From NCBI GenBank assembly GCA_012799255.1, contig JAAZLQ010000132.1, positions 1 through 5,641 of the forward strand: DNA of 5,641 bases, given 5' to 3'. How positions within the stretch are numbered: position 1 is the stretch's first letter; each line of letters starts with the position of its first letter. This document shows, piece after piece, positions 1 to 5,641 of this stretch. This DNA is from Bacillota bacterium (lineage in GTDB: Bacteria > Bacillota_G > Limnochordia > DTU010). The translations under genes were made by a program, and so were the position numbers. The notes under the pieces are model-generated. The model did not search any database. It was not told the origin of the DNA and saw nothing but the letters and a program-made list of their open reading frames with translations.

Positions 1-3
1 CAG

Positions 4-25
4 CCTCCATATTGAAAAAATTATA
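4..25 (-). promoter_or_regulatory. Possible -10 box and ribosome binding site for a leftward gene starting outside the window
   Basis: On the minus strand a perfect TATAAT (25-20) is followed 11 nt later by GGAGG (8-4), close enough to the left edge that a start codon would lie just beyond base 1. No convincing -35 box occurs at the expected distance (43-48 reads AGATCG), so the promoter would be weak, activated or a chance match in AT-rich DNA. Its position after the operon terminator fits a new transcription unit in the same direction. Confidence 0.35.
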
Positions 26-52
26 TACCTACTATTCGCATCCGATCTTAAA

Positions 53-88
53 ACTCCTTGTATTTTTATTGGGTATTTAACAAGGAGT
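53..88. repeat. 9-bp perfect inverted repeat with 18-nt loop
   Basis: ACTCCTTGT (53-61) is the exact reverse complement of ACAAGGAGT (80-88); the 18-nt AT-rich loop contains TTATTGGGTATT. Read on the minus strand it lies just past the terminator and is followed by TTTAAGAT, so it could be a weak second terminator, though the loop is long and the T-tract poor. It could instead be an operator for a leftward promoter near 20-25, or, read on the plus strand, a hairpin that hides the AAGGAG ribosome binding site at 82-87. The repeat is certain; its role is not. Confidence 0.6.
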
Positions 89-97
89 GAACAAAAA

Positions 98-148
98 TGA
101 AGAACAAAAAACCTCGAAGTGGTTTTTCCGTAAAAACACTCCGAGGTT
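98..148 (-). terminator. Rho-independent terminator after the diaminopimelate dehydrogenase gene
   Basis: On the minus strand, beginning 20 bp after the ddh stop codon, arms AACCTCG (148-142) and CGAGGTT (116-110) pair perfectly. The inner part continues with one mismatch, four pairs, another mismatch and four T-A pairs around a small loop near 126-131. The hairpin runs directly into six T residues (111-106) and a T-rich stretch (GTTCTTC). On the plus strand the hairpin is followed by AACTCGCG with no T-tract, so it is directional for the minus-strand operon. Confidence 0.88.
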
Positions 149-168
149 AACTCGCGTTTCGTGCTAAC

Positions 169-1068
169 TTAGACCAGGCGCCTAATTAATTCATCAACAT
201 TTCCTGAAAAATAATCAATTAACGGAATTTCCAAAAGCGTATAAGCACCTGGCGACTGCTTGGTACTGGCTCTGGCAGCAGCTACCATCACTTGGGCGGT
301 GAGGGCTGGATTGTTGATACGCATCTCCCACTTGAACTGCTGGTTTGCTGTCTTTCCAGATGTTCCTGTGCGCTCCATAAGTACGCCGTGTCCCACGTCT
401 TTGAGGGCGTCAATCGAATCAACTTGATAAACAAACGTTTCGTCTTTGTTAAAATATGGATCATTGTGAATTAAACCCCGAACCTCTTCCAGTTTGGTAC
501 CTGGAGAAAGTTCCACATAAACCATCCTTCTGTGCACTCCTGATCCCTTAGGAATAGTCATGGACAGAGCATCTTTTACCCCAGGCACAGCCTTGGCTGC
601 TACAGAATGACCCATACTCATTCCCGGTCCAAAGTTCGTAAACGTCAGCCCCTGGGGAGCCATGATTTCCATCAGAGCCCGCAGGATTGAATCTGTACCC
701 GGATCCCAACCTGAAGATAGTACTGCCACAGCATTATGGTCCTGTGCGCTTTTGCTTAGGGCAGCGCGATAGTTGACTAAATCGTCTCCGTGGAGATCAT
801 AACTGTCCACCGTGTTGATACCACGAGCTATTATCTCAGCAGCGGTGGTTGGGACTGTACGCGTTGGGACACAAAGTAGTGCCACATCTACCTGCCCTAA
901 CTGATCAATCGAACTGACCACTGGTACTGTCTGTAATTCTAAGGGCAAGTGGTTCGGGTCTACCTGACGACGCACCACCCCCGCCAGCTCTAGATCAGGG
1001 GCTGCTTCAACTGCTTGCACCGCATACTTTCCAATATTACCATAACCTACTACAGCAACTTTGATCAT
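169..1068 (-). CDS. ddh: meso-Diaminopimelate D-dehydrogenase (type II, Symbiobacterium-like)
   Basis: Catalyses the reversible NADPH-dependent reductive amination of L-2-amino-6-oxopimelate (open form of tetrahydrodipicolinate) to meso-diaminopimelate, a one-step route to the peptidoglycan cross-linker and lysine precursor; cytoplasmic. The N-terminal Rossmann fold shows GYGNIG (8-13) and VVRR (31-34), whose arginines suit NADP(H). CVPTR (66-70), DSYDLHGD (88-95), SSGWDPGTDS (118-127) and GPGMSMGHS (147-155) are family signatures. At 299 residues it lacks the insertion of the roughly 320-residue Corynebacterium type. W121, F146, M152, T171, R181 and H227 fall at the same numbers as substrate-pocket residues I recall for the Symbiobacterium thermophilum enzyme, supporting the type II call. 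ATG is preceded by GGGAGG with 9 nt spacing. It sits 36 bp after the dehydratase gene and is the last gene before the terminator, so it is probably operonic with that gene. Confidence 0.96.
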   Translation of the reverse strand: MIKVAVVGYGNIGKYAVQAVEAAPDLELAGVVRRQVDPNHLPLELQTVPVVSSIDQLGQVDVALLCVPTRTVPTTAAEIIARGINTVDSYDLHGDDLVNYRAALSKSAQDHNAVAVLSSGWDPGTDSILRALMEIMAPQGLTFTNFGPGMSMGHSVAAKAVPGVKDALSMTIPKGSGVHRRMVYVELSPGTKLEEVRGLIHNDPYFNKDETFVYQVDSIDALKDVGHGVLMERTGTSGKTANQQFKWEMRINNPALTAQVMVAAARASTKQSPGAYTLLEIPLIDYFSGNVDELIRRLV

Positions 1069-1077
1069 CTGGGTAGT

Positions 1078-1083
1078 CCTCCC
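1078..1083 (-). promoter_or_regulatory. ddh: Ribosome binding site of ddh
   Basis: Minus-strand GGGAGG, 9 nt before the ATG at 1068-1066. It lies in the 36-bp gap after the dehydratase gene, where no promoter or terminator is apparent, so ddh probably relies on upstream transcription while being translated independently. Confidence 0.75.
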
Positions 1084-1104
1084 GTATTAACTAGCTTTCA
1101 AACT

Positions 1105-2994
1105 CTAATCTTCTGTGCCGGTGGCAGCAGCCTCTAAAACACCACTCTCCTGGTTGGTAACTACCACGAAATCCGGTAGGAACCGTTGGATAAACTCCTT
1201 CGTGGTGGTCTGATCACAAGGTAGCACTGTTTCGGGCTGGTTTTGTAAAGCTTCCACCGTGGATTCTAACAGGTCCAGATCAAGGCAGGATGGCTTAGCC
1301 ACAAAAATGCGCTGATGGGTTGTGGCATTAACCCCCTCCTCGTCAGTGAGTAGCTCTTCGAAAAGCTTTTCCCCAGGTCGCATGCCTGTAACTTTAATAT
1401 CGATATCAGTATAGGGCTGCAGACCAGAAAGGCGAATGAGTGTGGTAGCTAGATCCATAATGCGCACCGGTTCACCCATATCCAAGACGAAAATCTCGCC
1501 CTTCTTAGCCAGTGCACCAGCCTGCAAGATAAGTTGCACTGCTTCGGGAATTGTCATAAAGTAGCGAATCATGTTCTCATGGGTTACTGTCACAGGTCCT
1601 CCGGCCATAATTTGCTTCTTGAACAAGGGAATCACGCTACCCCGACTGCCCAAGACGTTACCAAAGCGCACCGCAGCATAATTCGTCTCACTGATCGTAT
1701 CAAGGTACTGAATGATCATTTCAGCAACCCGCTTTGTGGCCCCCATCACACTGGTAGGATTTACAGCCTTATCGGTGGAAACTAAGACGAACTTTTTCGC
1801 ACCATAGCGATGGGAAGCCCAAGCCACTTGAAAGGTACCATAAACATTGTTCTTGACCGACTCCTCTGGATTTTGTTCCATAAGGGGTACGTGCTTATGG
1901 GCAGCGGCATGGAATACCACTTCGGGCTTGTACTTTTGAAAAACATCCGCGATTGCTTTGCGATCCTGAATATCCTTAACTAAAGGTACCAACGAAAGAT
2001 CTTTGTGGACCCGTAACTCCATCTCTATATCATACATATTATTCTCACAGATATCTAAGAGCAACAATTTTTTTGGTTTGAAATTGGCAATCTGCCTACA
2101 TAGTTCCGAACCAATCGATCCGCCGGCACCAGTAACTAACACCACATGGTTTGTGATATAAGCACTCATACCAGCTATATCTACTTCTACCGGATCGCGT
2201 CCCAGTAAGTCCTCAATTTGAACTTCACGGATCTTACTAACTGTTACATTTCCTTCAATCAAATCAAAAACACCAGGTAGGATTTTGACCACTTTTCCTG
2301 TCTCCTGAGTAATATTAACGATTTCCCGGATCACTTTGCGGGGGACAGACGGCATAGAAATGATTATTTCATCTACGTTGTGCTGCTCTGCCAAACGGGG
2401 TAAATCCTCTTTGCACCCCAATACTGGATAGCCTAAAATCCTTTGGTTTTGCTTGGCTGGATCATCATCGATAAAGCCTACAATCTTTACCCTACCACCG
2501 TAATGATTGCGAAGCTCGCGGGCCACTAACACTCCGCCGTCTCCTGCACCAACAATAAGAATCCTCTTGGAAGTATCCTTATTTCTCTCCGGTTGGGGGG
2601 CTAGTTCTCGACCAGCAACCATCCGCCAGGTAAAACGACTTCCCCCGATCAGGGCAATAGCCAACAACCACTCTAGAACCACAATACTGCGGATCGGCAG
2701 GGAACCAAACCAAAATAAACCTAACACCCCATTAATCAAGGAACCTACCGATACTGCACCAACAATAGCCAAGACTTCTTCTATGGAGGCGTAGCGCCAA
2801 GCTCTCCGATAAAGACCAAAGAAATAATTGCTTAACAAACGAACTACAGTATAAGGTAAGAAGACTTTACCAAATAATTGCCACTGCTGAGCCGGGATTG
2901 TTTCAAAACGTAAAAGAAGAGCCCCAACATATGCTAAATTAACTAAAAAACTGTCTAAGAGTACTAAGTAAGCCCCCCGCTGCCAGCGTATCAT
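1105..2994 (-). CDS. Membrane nucleotide-sugar 4,6-dehydratase, CapD/FlaA1/WbpM-type polysaccharide biosynthesis protein
   Basis: This 629-residue protein matches the long form of the family that converts UDP-GlcNAc to UDP-4-keto-6-deoxy-GlcNAc, the first step toward bacillosamine- or QuiNAc-type sugars in capsule, O-antigen or protein glycans. The N-terminus has about four hydrophobic segments (roughly 8-28, 42-61, 73-96, 102-118). Next is a CoA-binding-like Rossmann domain with GAGDGG (149-154), then an extended SDR domain with the NAD(P)-binding TGAGGSIG (288-295), HAAAHKHVP (362-370), and the catalytic block STDKAVNPTSVMGATKR (406-422). In that block the usual SDR tyrosine is Met417, with Lys421 retained; T407, D408 and K409 match the alternative catalytic set known from PglF/WbpM-type enzymes. 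RYFMTIPEA (477-485) and GMRPGEKLFEEL (537-548) are also typical. The start has AGGGGGA 8 nt upstream. No glycosyltransferase genes are in the window, so the final glycan is unknown. Wbp/Pgl-specific gene names are not justified. Confidence 0.95.
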   Translation of the reverse strand: MIRWQRGAYLVLLDSFLVNLAYVGALLLRFETIPAQQWQLFGKVFLPYTVVRLLSNYFFGLYRRAWRYASIEEVLAIVGAVSVGSLINGVLGLFWFGSLPIRSIVVLEWLLAIALIGGSRFTWRMVAGRELAPQPERNKDTSKRILIVGAGDGGVLVARELRNHYGGRVKIVGFIDDDPAKQNQRILGYPVLGCKEDLPRLAEQHNVDEIIISMPSVPRKVIREIVNITQETGKVVKILPGVFDLIEGNVTVSKIREVQIEDLLGRDPVEVDIAGMSAYITNHVVLVTGAGGSIGSELCRQIANFKPKKLLLLDICENNMYDIEMELRVHKDLSLVPLVKDIQDRKAIADVFQKYKPEVVFHAAAHKHVPLMEQNPEESVKNNVYGTFQVAWASHRYGAKKFVLVSTDKAVNPTSVMGATKRVAEMIIQYLDTISETNYAAVRFGNVLGSRGSVIPLFKKQIMAGGPVTVTHENMIRYFMTIPEAVQLILQAGALAKKGEIFVLDMGEPVRIMDLATTLIRLSGLQPYTDIDIKVTGMRPGEKLFEELLTDEEGVNATTHQRIFVAKPSCLDLDLLESTVEALQNQPETVLPCDQTTTKEFIQRFLPDFVVVTNQESGVLEAAATGTED

Positions 2995-3001
2995 TCATGC
3001 A

Positions 3002-3008
3002 TCCCCCT
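3002..3008 (-). promoter_or_regulatory. Ribosome binding site of the nucleotide-sugar dehydratase
   Basis: Minus-strand AGGGGGA ends 8 nt before the chosen ATG at 2994-2992. Two other ATG triplets lie between or next to it (3002-3000 and 2998-2996). The first opens a three-codon frame (ATG CAT GAA TGA) whose stop overlaps the real start; only the ATG at 2994 opens the long frame. Confidence 0.7.
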
Positions 3009-3056
3009 ACTTTGGAATCACTATCTAGAATTCGTCAAATACTACTGAAAACCCTG

Positions 3057-4388
3057 TTAACATGTGGAACTTGTCCATGTTGAATAACCTTGGGAACTAT
3101 CCTGCCAGATGACTTGCCCGAACTGGTCTTCCTTGATGGTAGAGTGGTAGTGGTTTTCTGCCTCTTTTTGGCAACTGGGGCAAGTCTGCCAAGAGGTTAA
3201 CACAGCTGCCACTGGGATTGCAACTCGTGTAGATGTTGTGTAGATTACTCGCCAACCTGGACAATCGGAACACAACCGGATGTATTCCTGCTGACTCTCA
3301 TAGATATTGTCCGTATCATAGTAAATCTGCCTCCTGCGCTCAAAGAAGGACCCTGCACCGAAGATATCACTACGTGTCACTTTATTGCGTTTCTGCCAGA
3401 GACCCAACACTTCATCGCAGATCTCGGCGACTTGTCTAGTAATCGAACTGCTTTGTAACGCGCCTGGTCTGCCTTGAGGTTCTTGGATTTTGGAATAATC
3501 CAAACCAGCTAAGGCCAAAAGCAACCCGGCGTTAATATAAGGCAAGGCATCTTCAATGGAGTACCCCCCCTCCAAGACCACTAAGTCAGGCTTGAGTAGG
3601 TCGGTCAACTGAGCATAGCCATGGGCCGAAAAGCTCATGTTCGTGATCGGATCAGAAAAATGGTTGTCCTGGCCGGCAGCATTAATGATGTAGTCCGGCT
3701 CCCACTCCTCCAGAATGGGTAAAACTACTCGTTCCATGGCCATCAACATCCCCTCATCACCCGTCCCCGGTGGAAGTGGAATATTCACCGTCTGTCCGAA
3801 GGCACCAGGGCCACCCTGTTCTTGGGGAAATCCAGTTCCAGGATACAAAGTCCGCCCATCTTGATGGAGCGAAATATGCAATACCCCCGGATCATTATAA
3901 AAGACATCTTGGGTGCCATCTCCATGATGGGCATCAGTATCCACAATGGCAATCCTTACATCGGGTCCTAGGCGATGGCGGAGATGATCAACCATCACCG
4001 CTTCATTATTAAGCAGACAAAATCCCCTAGAACCATGGACAACCCGGTTGGCGTGGTGACCAGGTGGCCTTAGAAGTGCAAAGGCCCGTTTTACCACACC
4101 ATCAAGGATCAAATCCGCGGCCACGATCGTTCCGCCCGCAGCAATCCGGTGTGATTCAGTAACTTGCTGACTCAGCGTAGGCAAGACAATATGTGTCCGC
4201 AAAATCTCTTCGTCGCTGGCCAGACGAGGACGAAACTCCCGAATACTTGGATGATCCAAGAGTCCTTCTTCCTGAATCTGATCACGCGTGTATAGGAGGC
4301 GTTCTTGGCGCTCAGGATGGTCAGGACTTATGGCCCAATCAAAGGCTGGAAAAAACACCAAACCCACTTTCGGTTTCGGCTCAACCAT
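3057..4388 (-). CDS. Histone deacetylase family amidohydrolase with C-terminal zinc-ribbon-like extension
   Basis: A 443-residue member of the arginase/deacetylase superfamily, Zn-dependent enzymes that hydrolyse acetyl-amide bonds. Bacterial relatives include AcuC and acetylpolyamine amidohydrolases; the true substrate is unknown. All catalytic features are visible: HPERQERL (24-31), RPPGHH with the His dyad H111/H112, GFCLLNNEA (122-130), DTDAHHGDGT with D150 and the Zn ligands D152 and H154, the third Zn ligand D241 in GQDNHFSDP, and the transition-state tyrosine Y276 in EGGYS. The catalytic core ends near residue 298. The remaining 145 residues are an extension with two CxxC pairs (C373/C376, C403/C406) 26 residues apart, resembling a zinc ribbon. 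No signal peptide or membrane segment is seen, so it is cytoplasmic. The ATG is supported by an AGGGGGGA ribosome binding site 6 nt upstream and overlaps the hydantoinase stop codon, implying translational coupling. Confidence 0.95.
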   Translation of the reverse strand: MVEPKPKVGLVFFPAFDWAISPDHPERQERLLYTRDQIQEEGLLDHPSIREFRPRLASDEEILRTHIVLPTLSQQVTESHRIAAGGTIVAADLILDGVVKRAFALLRPPGHHANRVVHGSRGFCLLNNEAVMVDHLRHRLGPDVRIAIVDTDAHHGDGTQDVFYNDPGVLHISLHQDGRTLYPGTGFPQEQGGPGAFGQTVNIPLPPGTGDEGMLMAMERVVLPILEEWEPDYIINAAGQDNHFSDPITNMSFSAHGYAQLTDLLKPDLVVLEGGYSIEDALPYINAGLLLALAGLDYSKIQEPQGRPGALQSSSITRQVAEICDEVLGLWQKRNKVTRSDIFGAGSFFERRRQIYYDTDNIYESQQEYIRLCSDCPGWRVIYTTSTRVAIPVAAVLTSWQTCPSCQKEAENHYHSTIKEDQFGQVIWQDSSQGYSTWTSSTC

Positions 4389-5641
4389 GGTCGTCCCCCC
4401 TAATCTTAGTCACTTTCGGTCGTAGCTGAGTACGCACCAAGTGCGTCTCGCCCACCGTTCGAAAACCCCTTACCATCCTAAAGCTCTCTTCTTCCACAAT
4501 GTAGACTTCATCAGTATGGTCATAGCCATGGGTCTTGGCATACTCCTGCGTCTTTTTTCTGGCTAACTCCCTTGCTTGATCAAGACCAAAGAAAATAGGT
4601 CGATGAATCTCCTCGTGATAGCCCAGTTCGGGAATGGTTGCGATACCCAAGGCAGTATCTGCGTGAAGAGTTAAGCCAAAGGTGCATTGGGCAGCTGCTG
4701 CCCCAATAGCGTTGGCACCAGCGCTATAGCGAAGAACTTCATGGGGTAGGCCCATTACCTCAGCCAACTTGGGAATAAAAACTGGTGCCGGAGCCCCCAG
4801 ACCCACCACCGCCTGGGGCCGGAGTTCTGGTGGATTTAGAACTGCTTGAACAGTATAAAGGGGCATACTTTCTAGCTCCCGATAAAATTCATCCACCTCA
4901 AGACATAACTTCTTGATAAAAGCATCTATCACAGCCTGGGCTAGTTCATCCCATTCCAACATGAGATCGTCTGCCCACCTTTTCCACCCTTGAATTGCCA
5001 CCTGGCGGGAACCAAGATCAACTAGGCCCAGGGCGACGGCTGCATCAGTTGGTGTGAGTCGTTTACCACCTAGGCAAAGGGGTTGACCTGCCCGCTGCGG
5101 GCCAATCGTGATTCCTTCCTCTTCCTGATAACTGATTTCGCTATCCCCACCCAGACCAATAGATCTAGTTAGAACCGCTGGCACTAAGGTTTTATAGCCC
5201 GCTATTGATGCTCCATCCCGTTCAAAAAGAACCTCACCGTCCACAACAGCTGCCATATCTGTTGTGGTACCACCTATGTCCAGAATCAGATAGTTTGCTT
5301 CCTGCCGCCTGATTAAGGCTTGCACTCCCATAATGCTTGCGGCAGGTCCTGAGAGAATCGTCTCGATGGGTCGCTCACCCGCATTCCTAAGCGTCATGGT
5401 GCCCCCATCTGCTTTTAAGATAACAAGATCTTGAACTGGAAATTCCAGTTGGTCCAATACATCGTCCCACATCTGCACAAAATCCAGTTGCTGCTGGGCG
5501 ACACTGGCGTTTAAGTACGTAGAAACAATACGTCGGGGAAAGTTTGCCCGCCCGGAAAGGCGATGCCCTAGACTGATTGTGCCTCCATACCATTTAGCAA
5601 GTTCAGTGGCGACCTTGAGTTCTTGATTAGGATTACGCTGA
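4381..5641 (-). CDS. Hydantoinase/oxoprolinase family protein (HyuA-like), 5' end cut by window edge
   Basis: Family members are ATP-dependent enzymes of the ASKHA (actin-like ATPase) fold that open lactam or hydantoin rings (5-oxoprolinase, N-methylhydantoinase A, acetone carboxylase subunits); the substrate here cannot be read from sequence. The frame stays open to the right edge, giving 419 visible residues. Fragment residues 24-44 match the family's 'LGH..SGR.NFPRR...TYLNA' block, followed by KADGGTM (76-82), the SGPAASIMG loop (97-105), the nucleotide-binding LDIGGTTTDMA motif (120-130), IGLGGDS (161-167), LGAPAP (281-286) and ANAIGAA (309-315). An in-frame GTG at 5476-5478 is not the start, because conserved family sequence continues upstream of it. 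The missing N-terminus should hold the first phosphate-binding GGTFTD-like motif. No HyuB partner follows; instead the stop codon overlaps the deacetylase start by 8 bp. Family call is secure; substrate unknown. Confidence 0.93.
   Translation of the reverse strand, partial: QRNPNQELKVATELAKWYGGTISLGHRLSGRANFPRRIVSTYLNASVAQQQLDFVQMWDDVLDQLEFPVQDLVILKADGGTMTLRNAGERPIETILSGPAASIMGVQALIRRQEANYLILDIGGTTTDMAAVVDGEVLFERDGASIAGYKTLVPAVLTRSIGLGGDSEISYQEEEGITIGPQRAGQPLCLGGKRLTPTDAAVALGLVDLGSRQVAIQGWKRWADDLMLEWDELAQAVIDAFIKKLCLEVDEFYRELESMPLYTVQAVLNPPELRPQAVVGLGAPAPVFIPKLAEVMGLPHEVLRYSAGANAIGAAAAQCTFGLTLHADTALGIATIPELGYHEEIHRPIFFGLDQARELARKKTQEYAKTHGYDHTDEVYIVEEESFRMVRGFRTVGETHLVRTQLRPKVTKIRGDDHG
4389..4401 (-). 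promoter_or_regulatory. Ribosome binding site of the deacetylase, inside hydantoinase coding sequence
   Basis: Minus-strand AGGGGGGA (4401-4394) lies 6 nt before the ATG at 4388-4386. It is embedded in the last codons of the hydantoinase gene, whose TGA is at 4383-4381. This fixes the deacetylase start at this ATG and supports translational coupling of the two genes. Confidence 0.75.

Noticed and set aside
292..474. Plus-strand 60-codon frame inside ddh
   Set aside because: Antisense to a clearly conserved gene; its translation shows no domain and no convincing ribosome binding site.
1534..1785. Plus-strand 83-codon frame inside the dehydratase gene
   Set aside because: Lies antisense over the catalytic block of the dehydratase; a shadow of its codon pattern.
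2507..2794. Plus-strand 95-codon frame inside the dehydratase gene
   Set aside because: Low-complexity, Thr/Pro/Arg-rich translation antisense to the membrane and Rossmann segments; no family resemblance.
3010..3038. Promoter between the deacetylase and dehydratase genes, based on TTGACG (3038-3033, minus strand)
   Set aside because: The bases at -10 spacing read CCAAAG, with no TATAAT-like hexamer within one or two bases; not supported without transcript data.
4193..4429. Plus-strand frames over the deacetylase (also 3233-3439 and 3770-4012)
   Set aside because: All are antisense to a gene with intact catalytic motifs, and the translations have no recognisable features.
5476..5478. GTG as the hydantoinase start
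   Set aside because: The frame continues upstream to the edge with the family's SGR-NFPRR-TYLNA block, so the GTG is an internal codon and the gene is cut by the window.
5387..5593. Minus-strand 68-codon frame overlapping the hydantoinase in another frame
   Set aside because: The hydantoinase frame carries the family motifs across this stretch and stays open to the edge; this frame does not.

Overview
The window is a compact run of four genes, all on the minus strand (read right to left): a hydantoinase/oxoprolinase family protein cut by the right edge, a histone-deacetylase-family amidohydrolase with a cysteine-rich tail, a membrane-anchored nucleotide-sugar 4,6-dehydratase of the CapD/FlaA1/WbpM type, and a meso-diaminopimelate dehydrogenase. 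The run closes with a strong intrinsic terminator at about 98-148. No tRNA, rRNA, insertion sequence, CRISPR array or long repeat is visible. Every gene is intact apart from the edge-cut one.

Organism: a member of the Bacillota (Firmicutes), probably an anaerobic or thermophilic clostridia-like or Symbiobacterium/Limnochordia-like lineage. The reasons are the purine-rich Shine-Dalgarno sequences (GGGAGG, GGGGGG), the moderate base composition, and a diaminopimelate dehydrogenase of the short type II form known from Symbiobacterium thermophilum. The rank below phylum is inference only.

Layout: the right half (4381-5641 and 3057-4388) is a translationally coupled pair. The hydantoinase stop codon lies inside the start of the deacetylase gene (8-bp overlap), and the deacetylase ribosome binding site is within hydantoinase coding sequence. 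Both proteins belong to families acting on amide or lactam C-N bonds, so a shared substrate route is plausible but unproven. The left half (1105-2994 and 169-1068) carries two cell-envelope genes 36 bp apart: a UDP-sugar dehydratase feeding surface glycan synthesis and an enzyme making meso-diaminopimelate for peptidoglycan and lysine. A 62-bp gap without a terminator separates the halves, so all four may share one transcript.

The left 168 bp hold the terminator, a 9-bp inverted repeat, a tiny plus-strand reading frame with a good ribosome binding site whose codons lie over the terminator hairpin, and traces of a promoter and ribosome binding site for a leftward gene starting just outside the window. 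I see no clear evidence of a new defence or mobile system. The most unusual items are the coupled hydantoinase-deacetylase pair and the zinc-ribbon-like tail on the deacetylase.
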